Positions 51,407 through 59,729 of a stretch of 64,000 nucleotides of DNA are shown here, one piece after another. The notes beneath the pieces are model-generated. The model was not told the origin of the DNA. It did not search any database and saw only the letters and a program-made list of their open reading frames with translations. The stretch is from Tautonia sociabilis (GTDB lineage Bacteria > Planctomycetota > Planctomycetia > Isosphaerales > Isosphaeraceae). The stretch lies in NCBI RefSeq assembly GCF_003977685.1, contig NZ_RYZH01000007.1:1-64000 (forward strand), given 5' to 3'. The first letter of the stretch is position 1; the number at the start of each line of letters is the position of its first letter. Position numbers and translations under genes: made by a program.

Positions 51407-53983
51407 TCAGACTCCCTGGGAGGAGTCGACCTCCGGGAGCTCGGGCCACCGATCCCTCGTCCGACCGGGCGGGTTGGTCGTCCCGGACGAATCCGGCAGG
51501 GCCGCCAGCGCGATGGGGAAGGACGCGATCTGGGAGGCGACCGCCGTCCTGGTCCCGATCGCCTCGGCGCTGGACACCCGGGAGGACCGATCGGGCAGGG
51601 TGTCGGCGAAGAGAGGCAGGCCGACCGCACCGGGCTCTCCAATCGACGCGACCCGGGCCGGTGATCCCCCCGAGGGGAGCACACCGAAGCGGGAGAAACC
51701 GTTGAGCGGGCTGAAGCCGTAGACGGCCAGGTCGGTCGTCCCGTCGCCGTCGAAGTCTCCCGGGATCGGCCGGTCGTCCTCCCCCCCGAAGGGCCGGGTC
51801 AGGGTCGGTCGGCCCGAGGAGTAGACGACACCGAAGCGGGAGAAACCGTTGAGCGGGCTGAAGCCGTAGACGGCCAGGTCGGTCGTCCCGTCGCCGTCAA
51901 AGTCTCCCGGAATGGGCCGGTCGTCCTTCCCCCCGAAGGGGATCGACCGGGCCGACGGTCCGGAACTGGGCAGGATGCCGAACCGGCTAAATCCCTCGAC
52001 GGGGCTGAAGCCGTAGACGGCCAGGTCGTCCCGGCCGTCGCCGTCGAAGTCGCCGGCCATCGGCAGATCCTGGGCTCCCCCGAACGGGCGGTCGATCGCC
52101 GGCCCCCCGCCGGAGGGGAGGATGAGGAATCGGCTGAACCCGACGTTCGGGTTGAAGCCGTAAACCCCCAGGTCATCGACCCCGTCGCCGTCGAAGTCTC
52201 CCACCACGGGCAGGTCCGATGGCCCTCCGAAGACGGTCCGGACGACCGTCCCGTCCGAGGATCTCCGGATCCGGGCCCCGGCCCGGCCATCCGCCGGATC
52301 GACGCCGAAGACGCCGAGATCCGCCAGGCCATCGCCGTCGAAGTCGCCGACGAACGGCGAGTCTCCCTCGAACCCCAGCCAGAGGCGCTCCCGGGCGCCG
52401 TCCGACGACCGTTCGAGCTCGAACATCCCCGAGCCCCCGGCGATCCGAAAGGTGACGAAGTCCGTCCTGCCGTCGCCGTCGACGTCGGCCCGGGCGATCT
52501 TCCGGCCGGATCCCCCCGGATTCTGGCCGAGGTGCGACGGCGGCTCGACGAACGTGATCCGGAGCGAGTCGGCCGGAGCCGGGGCCGGCGAGTCTCCCCT
52601 GCCGATCGCCTGGAAGTCAGAGAGGGAGAACAGGTCGAGCGTCAGCGATTCCCCGATCGCCGAGGTGTCGACGACCGGGAAGCGCAGGTGCGCCGTCCGT
52701 TGCCCCTCGGCCCAAGCGATGGTCACGATGTTGACTCCGGGCCTCGGCTGGCCGGGAGACCCGATCCCGAACGGGTCCGGGCCCGTCCCCCGGATGTCGA
52801 GGCCGAAGGTCTGCGACCGGGCACCGAGAGCGCCGAGCCGCACCAGATCGAACTCCAGCGCCCCGTCGGCGCCGAGGACCACGACGGAGTCGGCCCCGAA
52901 GGCGATCGCCGGCGGATCCAGCGCTGGGGACGTCCCCGGCTGGAACGTCTGGGTGCGGTACGAGTAGCCGACCACGTCCCCCGGCTTCGCCGTCCCCGTC
53001 ACCGACGCCTTCGTCACCCGGATCCCGGAGATGGTCACGTCGAAGCTGGTGGTCTCCGTCCCGGGGTCCCCCCCGTCGGGCAGCGACCAGCCGATCGTCG
53101 GGTCGCCGTAGCCGAGGGAATCCCGGGTCACGACCTCCACGGAGAGCGGGACCCCGTCCCGACTCACCGTCACCTCGGCCGAGGAGAAGTCCGCCCCGGC
53201 CATCGAGAACGACCAGACGTCCGGCACCAGCTCCCCGGGCAGGAACCCCGGGGGAGGCCAGGAGACCACGTCGGCGGGACGAGGCACCTCGCCCCCCCCG
53301 AGCACGTCCAGCACGGTCGAGCCGGGGTACGCGTCGACCTGCCAGCTCGTCGGGATGTCGCCGACCCCCATCGCCGCCCGGGGCGGGTAGAGAATCCAGC
53401 GCCGATGGCCCAGCGCGGCGTTGCTGGGCGGCCCCTCGTCGATGAACGAGTCGATGGCGGCCGTCCCCGAGCGCCCCAGGTGCAGGTTCGATCGGCCAGC
53501 CGAGGCCGCCCCCTCGGCCGTGTAGTGAATCCAGCCTGGGTCGGGCGAGTGGCTCAAGGTTCGGTTGGCGCTCATCATCAGCGCGGCTTGCTGGGCCGGC
53601 CCGCTCAGCGACTCATCGAGCGCCACGCCCGGCAGCCCCGCCAGGACCCGGTAGGCGTTGACCCGGTCGAGGATCGCCCGGCGATAGTCCTCGCCGAGCG
53701 TCCCGGCGACCCCTGCGGCCACGTCGCCGTCCCACGAGGCGACGACCCGGGCGGGAGGGAGGAATCGCTCGTCGAAGAACCGCTCGGCCTGCTCCCGGCC
53801 CATCCCCTCATACGGATGGGGGAGGATCCCGAGGTCGGTCAGCAGCGCCCGGCGCTCCAGCCCTCGGACGGCCGGTCTGGCGATCCGGGCGGGTCGTCGC
53901 CGACGCCTCCCGAGCGAGCGCCGGTGCCGGGACGGCGCGGCGGTTCGCCGCGAACCAATGTCGAACGCCCTCGGCAGGCCCAT
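51407..53983 (-). CDS. Secreted CAP-domain protein with FG-GAP/VCBS repeats
   Basis: An 858-residue exported protein. The N-terminus is basic with a LEPR-XLL-like motif (VRGLERRALLTDLG). Residues about 90-220 form a CAP/SCP-type domain (RVNAYRVLAGLPGVALDESL, MMSANRTLSHSPDPGWIHYT, GHRRWILYPPRAAMG). A beta-rich linker follows. The C-terminal 330 residues are calcium-type FG-GAP/VCBS repeats of about 49 residues, each with GDFDGDG and DLAVYGFSP-like strands; the last two are nearly identical. The protein is probably an extracellular, Ca-stabilised adhesin or matrix component (inference). GGTGGAG sits 7 nt before the chosen ATG. Confidence 0.85.
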   Translation of the reverse strand: MGLPRAFDIGSRRTAAPSRHRRSLGRRRRRPARIARPAVRGLERRALLTDLGILPHPYEGMGREQAERFFDERFLPPARVVASWDGDVAAGVAGTLGEDYRRAILDRVNAYRVLAGLPGVALDESLSGPAQQAALMMSANRTLSHSPDPGWIHYTAEGAASAGRSNLHLGRSGTAAIDSFIDEGPPSNAALGHRRWILYPPRAAMGVGDIPTSWQVDAYPGSTVLDVLGGGEVPRPADVVSWPPPGFLPGELVPDVWSFSMAGADFSSAEVTVSRDGVPLSVEVVTRDSLGYGDPTIGWSLPDGGDPGTETTSFDVTISGIRVTKASVTGTAKPGDVVGYSYRTQTFQPGTSPALDPPAIAFGADSVVVLGADGALEFDLVRLGALGARSQTFGLDIRGTGPDPFGIGSPGQPRPGVNIVTIAWAEGQRTAHLRFPVVDTSAIGESLTLDLFSLSDFQAIGRGDSPAPAPADSLRITFVEPPSHLGQNPGGSGRKIARADVDGDGRTDFVTFRIAGGSGMFELERSSDGARERLWLGFEGDSPFVGDFDGDGLADLGVFGVDPADGRAGARIRRSSDGTVVRTVFGGPSDLPVVGDFDGDGVDDLGVYGFNPNVGFSRFLILPSGGGPAIDRPFGGAQDLPMAGDFDGDGRDDLAVYGFSPVEGFSRFGILPSSGPSARSIPFGGKDDRPIPGDFDGDGTTDLAVYGFSPLNGFSRFGVVYSSGRPTLTRPFGGEDDRPIPGDFDGDGTTDLAVYGFSPLNGFSRFGVLPSGGSPARVASIGEPGAVGLPLFADTLPDRSSRVSSAEAIGTRTAVASQIASFPIALAALPDSSGTTNPPGRTRDRWPELPEVDSSQGV
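51660..52215 (-). repeat. 147-bp tandem coding repeats of the FG-GAP part
   Basis: DNA units with a period of 147 bp code the FG-GAP repeats. The copies around 51683 and 51830 are almost identical over the GFSPLNGFSRFG part, while the copies further upstream in the gene have diverged. The most 3' units are thus the youngest. Confidence 0.8.
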
Positions 53984-54459
53984 CGGATGCTCCACCGCGA
54001 TCACGGATGCGAGTCAAGATGCGGACGATCCGGCCGGTTCGGTTGGTGCTCGGCTCCCCGATCCCCCCGGGCTGGCGATCGATGGGGAACACCTCGGCTT
54101 CGAGGCGGAGGGCCGCCGGATCGTGACCGTCGCGACGGTCACCACTCTTCTCTTAACTCGAAATCGGCTCCCCGCGAAGGAACAACCGCTGAAATCGGCA
54201 AAATCCCGACCTCGCGGACGACTCCTCCCCTCAGCCGATCGCCGAGCGCTGGAGCCGTTGCGTTACCCGGCCCCTACGCGGTGCTCAATCCGGCCGGAAG
54301 GCCGGGCATGCGGTCCATCGACCGGAGCGGGGGACGGAATGGTATGCTGTCGCGAGACGACGGGGGAGGGAATCACCGTCGCTCCCGGCGTTGGGCACGA
54401 TGCTCAGCCTTCGGGGCCCGACGGCCCCGGAGCGGAGTGCGGGTGGATCGGGAGGAGTC
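53984..54459. other. Divergent intergenic region with perfect palindrome
   Basis: This 476-bp stretch separates the CAP-repeat gene from mobA and contains the palindrome at 54123-54142. Next to it is a relatively AT-rich segment (TCTTCTCTTAACTCGAAAT, 54146-54164). No gene is supported. Confidence 0.5.
54123..54142. promoter_or_regulatory. Perfect 20-bp palindrome, candidate operator
   Basis: GTGACCGTCG followed by its exact reverse complement CGACGGTCAC, with no loop. It lies about 140 bp from the CAP-repeat gene start and 318 bp from mobA. A gapless, perfectly symmetric 20-mer between divergent genes fits a dimeric repressor site, but no regulator gene is adjacent. Confidence 0.5.
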
Positions 54460-55080
54460 ATGACGGGCCTCTCGGCGGTGGTCCTCTGCGGCGGGGAGAG
54501 TCGTCGGATGGGGAGGCCCAAGGCGTGGCTGCCCTTTGGCTCCGAGCTGTTGCTCCCGAGGGTCGTCCGTCTGGTCGGCCGGGTCGCCGATCCGGTGGTG
54601 GTGGTCGCCTCCCCGGACCAGGACCTCCCTCCGCTCCCCGGGAACGTCAACGTCCTCGAGAGGCGGGACCCGGTCCCCTTCCGGGGGCCGCTCCAGGGGC
54701 TCTCCTCGGGACTGGCCGCCCTTGCCGAGTCGGGAACCCTGGTCTACGCGACCGGGACCGACGCGCCGTTCCTTCAGCCGGGATGGGTGACCCGGCTCGC
54801 CGAGTTGATCGGCGACGACGACCTGGCGATCCCCTTCGTCGCCGGCCAGTACCATCCCCTGGCCGCGCTTTACCGTCGGTCGACGGTCCTGCCGGCGGCC
54901 GACGCCTTGCTCGCCGCCGGTCGGCTGCGACCGGTCTTCCTGATGGAGCGGCTCCGGACGAGGGTCGTGACCGCCGACGAGCTCCGTCCGGTCGATCCCA
55001 CCCTGGCCACGCTCCTGAACCTCAACACCCCCGAGGATTACGAGCGGGCGCTGGCCCAGGAGCGGAGCGATGAGGGCTGA
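54460..55080 (+). CDS. mobA: Molybdenum cofactor guanylyltransferase MobA
   Basis: MobA links GMP to molybdopterin to make the guanine dinucleotide cofactor. The 206-residue protein has the nucleotidyltransferase start AVVLCGGESRRMGRPKAWLP (G-G-x-S-x-R-M-G and Lys), then ERRDPVPFRGPLQGLSSGLA and ATGTDAPFLQPGW with the metal-binding Asp, and ends TLLNLNTPEDYERAL. It is a normal length. GGAGGAG lies just before the ATG. The gene converges on hypB with a gap of 15 bp, and moaC lies in the same window; both hint at a molybdoenzyme or formate/hydrogen metabolism somewhere in the genome (inference). Confidence 0.88.
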   Translation: MTGLSAVVLCGGESRRMGRPKAWLPFGSELLLPRVVRLVGRVADPVVVVASPDQDLPPLPGNVNVLERRDPVPFRGPLQGLSSGLAALAESGTLVYATGTDAPFLQPGWVTRLAELIGDDDLAIPFVAGQYHPLAALYRRSTVLPAADALLAAGRLRPVFLMERLRTRVVTADELRPVDPTLATLLNLNTPEDYERALAQERSDEG

Positions 55081-55095
55081 GCGGCCGGGGTCCTC

Positions 55096-55785
55096 TCAAC
55101 ACGGCCGGGGCTCCCGCCTCGAGGAGAGCAATTCCCGGCTCGTCGCCAGGAACCGGAGCCAGTCCTCCATCCCCTGGCCGGTCTTGGCCGAGGTCTCGAA
55201 GATCCGCATCCCGGGCCGGACGGTCAGGATCGCCTCCCGGGCGGCCTGGCGGTCGAACTCGCAGGCGACGGCTAGGTCCATCTTCGTGATCACCGCCACG
55301 TCGGCCGAGTTGAACAGGGAGGGGTACTTCAGCGGCTTGTCCTCGCCCTCCGTCGTCGAGAGCAGGACGGCTCGGATCGACTCCCCCAGGTCGTAGCTGG
55401 CGGTGCAAACGAGGTTGCCGACGTTCTCGATGAAGAGCAGATCGAGGGGGCCGGGGTCCCAGTTCCGGAGGTGGCCGGCCACCATCTCCGCGTCGAGATG
55501 GCAGCACCCGCCGGTGGTGATCTGCCGGACCGGCGCGCCGCTCTCGGCCAGTCGGCGGGCGTCGTTGTCGGTGGCCAGATCCCCCACCAGGGCCGCCACG
55601 GAGGCCCCGAGCCTCCTCAGGTCGCCGAGCGTCCGGCGCAGGAGGGCGGTCTTGCCCGTCCCGGGGCTGGAGACGAGGTTGACCGTCAGCACCCCCTCGG
55701 CCAGGAACCGGGCCCGCAACTGCCGAGCGAGTTCGTCGTTCTTCTTCAGGAGGTTCTTCCGGACTTCGACGATCCGAGGTTCCAT
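55096..55785 (-). CDS. hypB: Hydrogenase nickel-incorporation GTPase HypB
   Basis: HypB is the GTPase that drives nickel insertion into [NiFe]-hydrogenase. The 229-residue protein has the P-loop SSPGTGKTALLR, the ITTGGCCHLDAEMV metal motif, and FIENVGNLVCTASYDLGE with the downstream KMDLA guanine motif. The long His-rich N-terminal tail found in some HypB proteins is absent. GGGGAGG is 7 nt before the ATG. The first 40 bp lie inside hypA (55746-55785), so the two are coupled. Confidence 0.94.
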   Translation of the reverse strand: MEPRIVEVRKNLLKKNDELARQLRARFLAEGVLTVNLVSSPGTGKTALLRRTLGDLRRLGASVAALVGDLATDNDARRLAESGAPVRQITTGGCCHLDAEMVAGHLRNWDPGPLDLLFIENVGNLVCTASYDLGESIRAVLLSTTEGEDKPLKYPSLFNSADVAVITKMDLAVACEFDRQAAREAILTVRPGMRIFETSAKTGQGMEDWLRFLATSRELLSSRREPRPC

Positions 55786-56174
55786 CGGGGCCTCCCCTCG
55801 TCCGGCTCGCCGGCCGGCCGGTCGATGATGTGCAGCGACGCCAGCTCGAGTTCCCTCCCCCGGCGGATCTCCCGGCTCGGCTCGCCGCATCGAGGGCAGG
55901 AGAAGCCCTGAACGCCGGGCAACTGCTCCTCTCGTCGGCACGAGGAGCAATAGATGAGGACCGGCACCTCCTCGATCACCAGCCGAGATCCGGCCAGCGG
56001 CGTCCCCTCGGCGGCGACCTCGAAGCAGAAGCGCAGGGCCTCCGCCTCGACCCCGGCGAGCACCCCGAGGCGCAGGTGCACCTCCTCGACGACCGGGGCC
56101 GTGCCGGTCTCGCCCCCCTCGATCGCCTCGACCGCGGCGGAGATCAGGCTCTCGGCGATCGACAGCTCATGCAC
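55746..56174 (-). CDS. hypA: Hydrogenase nickel chaperone HypA
   Basis: HypA binds nickel and hands it to the hydrogenase maturation machinery. The 142-residue protein starts MHELSIAESLISAAVEAIEG, with the conserved His2 and Glu3, and has a zinc site of two CxxC pairs (CSSC and CPRC). The C-terminus is about 25 residues longer than usual, owing to the overlap with hypB. The gene is divergent to hypF. Confidence 0.93.
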   Translation of the reverse strand: MHELSIAESLISAAVEAIEGGETGTAPVVEEVHLRLGVLAGVEAEALRFCFEVAAEGTPLAGSRLVIEEVPVLIYCSSCRREEQLPGVQGFSCPRCGEPSREIRRGRELELASLHIIDRPAGEPDEGRPRWNLGSSKSGRTS

Positions 56175-56430
56175 GAGGCGTCTCTCCGAGTCCGAGGGGG
56201 TTCGCGGTCCCGACCGTCGCCCCCTCCCATTCTATCGTCCCGACCGGATCAAGCGGCAGGGAGGTCGGCGGCCCGGATCGGCCCGATCGGCCTCGATCCG
56301 GGATGGCTCGGAGCGATCTCCTTCGCGTAGGTTGGTCGGGTGAGGACGGCATCCGATGGGGACGGGCCCGACTCTCGGCCGAGGGCTCGGCGAGCGGGGG
56401 CGGGGGGCGATCGCCGAGGATCGGAAGGCC

Positions 56431-58686
56431 ATGCCGGATCGTCGCGAGGCATTGCGCATCGAGGTGAGGGGGGTGGTCCAGGGGGTCGGGTTCCGGCCGG
56501 CGGTTGACCGCCTCGCCCGGAGCTTCGGCCTGGCCGGCTGGGTTTCCAATGACAGCCGGGGCGTCTCCATCCACGTCGAGGGGGACGCGGGGCGGCTGGA
56601 GGCGTTCGCCTCGGCGCTGCGAGATCATCCCCCGCCCTCGGCGAGGATCGTCGAGATCGAGCGGCGTCCCGTTCCGGCCGAGGGGTTCGAGACGTTCGAG
56701 ATCCGGGCCAGCACGCACGACCACCCTCCGGTGGTGCTCATCTCCCCCGACCTTCCCCCCTGCCCCGATTGCCTGGAGGAACTGGAGGATCCCCGGGACC
56801 GCCGCCACCGCTATCCCTACCTCAACTGCTCGGCGTGCGGACCGCGCTACTCCATCATCACGGCGCTGCCTTACGATCGACCGAACACCACGATGGCCGA
56901 CTGGCCGATGTGCGAGCACTGCCGGGCCGAGTACGAGGACCCGTCGGATCGCCGCTATCACGCCCAGCCGACGGCCTGCCCAAGGTGCGGCCCGGGATAT
57001 CGGCTGATCCGAGACGGAGTCGATCGGGCAAGCGGTCCGGAGGCGGTCGCCCGAGCGGCGGCCTTGTTGCAGGAGGGGGAGGTCGTCGCCATCAAGGGGG
57101 TCGGCGGGTATCACCTGGCCTGCTCGGCGAGGGACGAGGCGGCCGTTCGCCGGCTCCGAGAGCGCAAGTACCGCAAGGAGAAGCCGTTCGCCCTCATGGC
57201 CCGAGACCTAGCATCGGCCGAGCGCCTCGCTCTGCTGGACGATCCGCACCGCTCCTTGCTCCTCGACCCGGCCCGCCCGATCGTCCTGGCCCCGGCCCGG
57301 GCCTCGCTGCCGGGGGTTGCGGAGGGCACCGATCGGATTGGCGTGATGTTGCCGTACGCTCCACTGCACACGCTCCTGTTCCGGGCCGGGGCTCCCGATC
57401 CTCTGGTGATGACCAGCGCCAACCGCTCCAGCGAGCCGATCTCCTACCGAGACGACGACGCCCTGAGGCGGCTCGACGGGATCGCCGATGCCTTCCTCGT
57501 CGGCGATCGCCCCATCGCTCGGAGGGTGGAGGATTCGGTGGTCGAGGTCCTCGGCGGCCGGGGGACGATGATCCGGCGCTCCCGAGGGTTCGCCCCCGGC
57601 GTCGTCTGCCGGTTGCGGGCCCCTCGTCCGATCCTCGCCCTGGGGGCGGATCTGAAGAACTGCATCACACTGGTCGTCTCGGGCCAGGCGATCGTCGGCC
57701 CCCACCTCGGCGACCTCGGTGACCGGGAGGCGGATCTCGCCTTCGAGCAGTCGATTCGAGATTGGCTGGCGATGTACGAGATCGACCCGGCAGCGCTGGT
57801 CGTCGCGCACGACGCCCACCCGGGCTACTCCTCAACCCGGTTCGCGACCGAGATCCCCTGTCACCGCCGCCTGGCGGTCCAGCACCACCGGGCTCATGTC
57901 GCCAGCGTTCTGGCGGAGACGGGAGAACTGGACCGCCCGGTCGTGGGGGTCGCTCTCGACGGGACCGGCTTCGGCGACGATGGCGCGATCTGGGGATTCG
58001 AGTTCTTCGAGGGGAGCGTGGCCGGGGGCTTGCGGCGGGCGGCCCACCTCCGCGCCGCCTCGCTGCCCGGCGGCGACGCCGCGGCCCGGTTCCCCGTACA
58101 GGCCGCCGCGGGATTCCTGGCGGGGCTCTCGGTGCCCGACCTCCACGAACCGCCCTTCTCGTTCCCTGAGCGATACACCCAGGCCCAGCTCCTCGTGGCC
58201 CGTCAGGTCCGCTGCTTCCCCACGACCTCGGCCGGGAGGCTCTTCGACACCGTCGCCGCGCTCTGCGGGTTCACCCGCCCCATTTCGTATGAGGGCCAGG
58301 CCGCGATCTGGCTGGAGCAGCAGGCCCTCGGCGCCCGATCGTGTGCCCCCTATCCCTTCCCCGGGCTCGATTACCGCCCGCTGCTCGAGTCCGTGATCCG
58401 GGACCGCCGCTCGGGCCGGGACGTCGGCGAGATCGCCCTGGCCTTCCACGCCGCGATCGCCCGAGCCGTGGCCGACACCGCCGCCGAGCTGGCCCAGCGC
58501 CTGGGGACTCCCCTGGTCGCGATCTCCGGCGGTGTGTTCCAGAACCGGCTCCTGCGCCTCCTGCTCGACTCGTATGCGGTCCAGGAACGCGGCTTGATCC
58601 TCCGATTCAACCACGCGGTGCCGACAAACGACGGCGGCATCTCGCTGGGCCAGGCCGCGATCGCCAGCGGCCTGGCCGTCGGCTGA
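56431..58686 (+). CDS. hypF: Carbamoyltransferase HypF
   Basis: HypF makes the thiocarbamate from which the cyanide ligands of [NiFe]-hydrogenase come. The 751-residue protein has an acylphosphatase domain (EVRGVVQGVGFRPAVDRL), two zinc fingers (CPDC...CSAC and CEHC...CPRC), a YrdC-like domain (KGVGGYHLACSARDEAAV, KYRKEKPFALMARD), and a Kae1-like domain with QHHRAHVASVLAE and VVGVALDGTGFGDDGAIWGF. Length is as expected. The chosen start precedes the acylphosphatase domain; an in-frame ATG at 56356 is possible. No hydrogenase structural gene, hypC, hypD or hypE is in the window. Confidence 0.94.
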   Translation: MPDRREALRIEVRGVVQGVGFRPAVDRLARSFGLAGWVSNDSRGVSIHVEGDAGRLEAFASALRDHPPPSARIVEIERRPVPAEGFETFEIRASTHDHPPVVLISPDLPPCPDCLEELEDPRDRRHRYPYLNCSACGPRYSIITALPYDRPNTTMADWPMCEHCRAEYEDPSDRRYHAQPTACPRCGPGYRLIRDGVDRASGPEAVARAAALLQEGEVVAIKGVGGYHLACSARDEAAVRRLRERKYRKEKPFALMARDLASAERLALLDDPHRSLLLDPARPIVLAPARASLPGVAEGTDRIGVMLPYAPLHTLLFRAGAPDPLVMTSANRSSEPISYRDDDALRRLDGIADAFLVGDRPIARRVEDSVVEVLGGRGTMIRRSRGFAPGVVCRLRAPRPILALGADLKNCITLVVSGQAIVGPHLGDLGDREADLAFEQSIRDWLAMYEIDPAALVVAHDAHPGYSSTRFATEIPCHRRLAVQHHRAHVASVLAETGELDRPVVGVALDGTGFGDDGAIWGFEFFEGSVAGGLRRAAHLRAASLPGGDAAARFPVQAAAGFLAGLSVPDLHEPPFSFPERYTQAQLLVARQVRCFPTTSAGRLFDTVAALCGFTRPISYEGQAAIWLEQQALGARSCAPYPFPGLDYRPLLESVIRDRRSGRDVGEIALAFHAAIARAVADTAAELAQRLGTPLVAISGGVFQNRLLRLLLDSYAVQERGLILRFNHAVPTNDGGISLGQAAIASGLAVG

Positions 58687-58721
58687 CCGGGTCCGGACTC
58701 GCGAGGGCTCGGATCGAGCGT

Positions 58722-58796
58722 GAGGAGAGGAGAGGAGAGGAGAGGAGTAGAAAAGAGAGGAAAAGAGAAGAGAAAAGAAGAGAGCAGAGGAGAAAA
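58722..58796. repeat. Polypurine tract between convergent genes
   Basis: A 75-nt run of purines on the plus strand, broken only by T58748 and C58785. It begins with GGAGA pentamer repeats and continues with mixed GA/A runs. Such tracts can form triplex DNA and stall polymerases. It lies between the stops of hypF and the metallophosphoesterase gene. Confidence 0.85.
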
Positions 58797-58808
58797 CGAG
58801 GCAGCCGA

Positions 58809-59516
58809 TCAGCGGAGGCGGGCGGCGATCGCTCCTCGGAGGAGATCGAGCGGGCCGAAGTCGAGGAGTTCCTCCCCGCCGGCGCCGGCGACGCAGCGGA
58901 GGGGCTTTCCCAGGAAGGCGGGAGGCAACGGAGCGGTGCCGACGTCGAGGCCCGCGGCGTTGGGGGAGAAGGCGGGCAAGGCGAGGGTGCGGTCATCGAA
59001 CAGGAAGCAGGGGGCCGAGATGCCCCCCGCCCGCAGGCTCGGGTGGTGGTGGCCGAAGACGACCCGAGGGCCGGGGATCGGACGGTGGCCGTGGGCGACC
59101 GTCCAGCCGCCGACCTCGAGCGACTCGGCCAGCGGAGGCTGGCGGCGGCCGTCGTGGTTGCCGGCCAGGCGAACGAGCGAGACGCCTCGCCCGGCCAGCC
59201 AGGAGGCCAGGAGGGCCACATCCCGGAAGGTCCTCGGGCAAGGCGAGGGAGACTCGACCAGGTCGCCGGCAACGACGAGGCGATCGACCGAGACGCGGGA
59301 GAGCAAACGGTCGAGCCTGGCGAGCGTCTCGCGCAGGGAGTGCTCGGGCACCATGTCCCCTCCCGAGCCTCGGGCCCATTCGTAGCCGAGGTGGACGTCG
59401 GCCACCACGGCGACCCGCTCCGACTCGAAGACGGCGGCCCCCTCGGGGGCCAGCCTCCAGCCGGGGGGGCCGGCCAGCAGCCCCCCCTCCCGACCCGATC
59501 CCGACGATCCCGGCAT
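58809..59516 (-). CDS. Metallophosphoesterase, PdeM-like
   Basis: A 235-residue calcineurin-like phosphoesterase. Metal-binding motifs are AVVADVHLGYE, VVAGDLVESP, RLAGNHDGRRQ, VAHGHRPIPG and VVFGHHHPSLR. The arrangement, with LALPAFSPNAAGLDV near the end, is like the ligase-associated endonuclease PdeM. Other members of that DNA-repair cluster (Lig-associated helicase, exonuclease) are not adjacent, so the role in repair is uncertain. GGGAGG sits before the ATG; longer frames are low complexity. Confidence 0.8.
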   Translation of the reverse strand: MPGSSGSGREGGLLAGPPGWRLAPEGAAVFESERVAVVADVHLGYEWARGSGGDMVPEHSLRETLARLDRLLSRVSVDRLVVAGDLVESPSPCPRTFRDVALLASWLAGRGVSLVRLAGNHDGRRQPPLAESLEVGGWTVAHGHRPIPGPRVVFGHHHPSLRAGGISAPCFLFDDRTLALPAFSPNAAGLDVGTAPLPPAFLGKPLRCVAGAGGEELLDFGPLDLLRGAIAARLR

Positions 59517-59729
59517 CCCCCCCTCCCGGCCCTCCGATCCTCGACCCGGACTCGGGCCGATGGCCTCCTCCAGCCTATCCCGCCTCCCGGGCCCTCGGGA
59601 AGCGAGGATGCTCCTCGCAAGAATCACCGGGGCGCGACGAAGATCCCCCGGACCTCGCTCCCCGTCCGGGACGACCACCCTTCATGATCCGACGCCCCGG
59701 GCACGACGCGGACCCGATGAGGAGGAATC

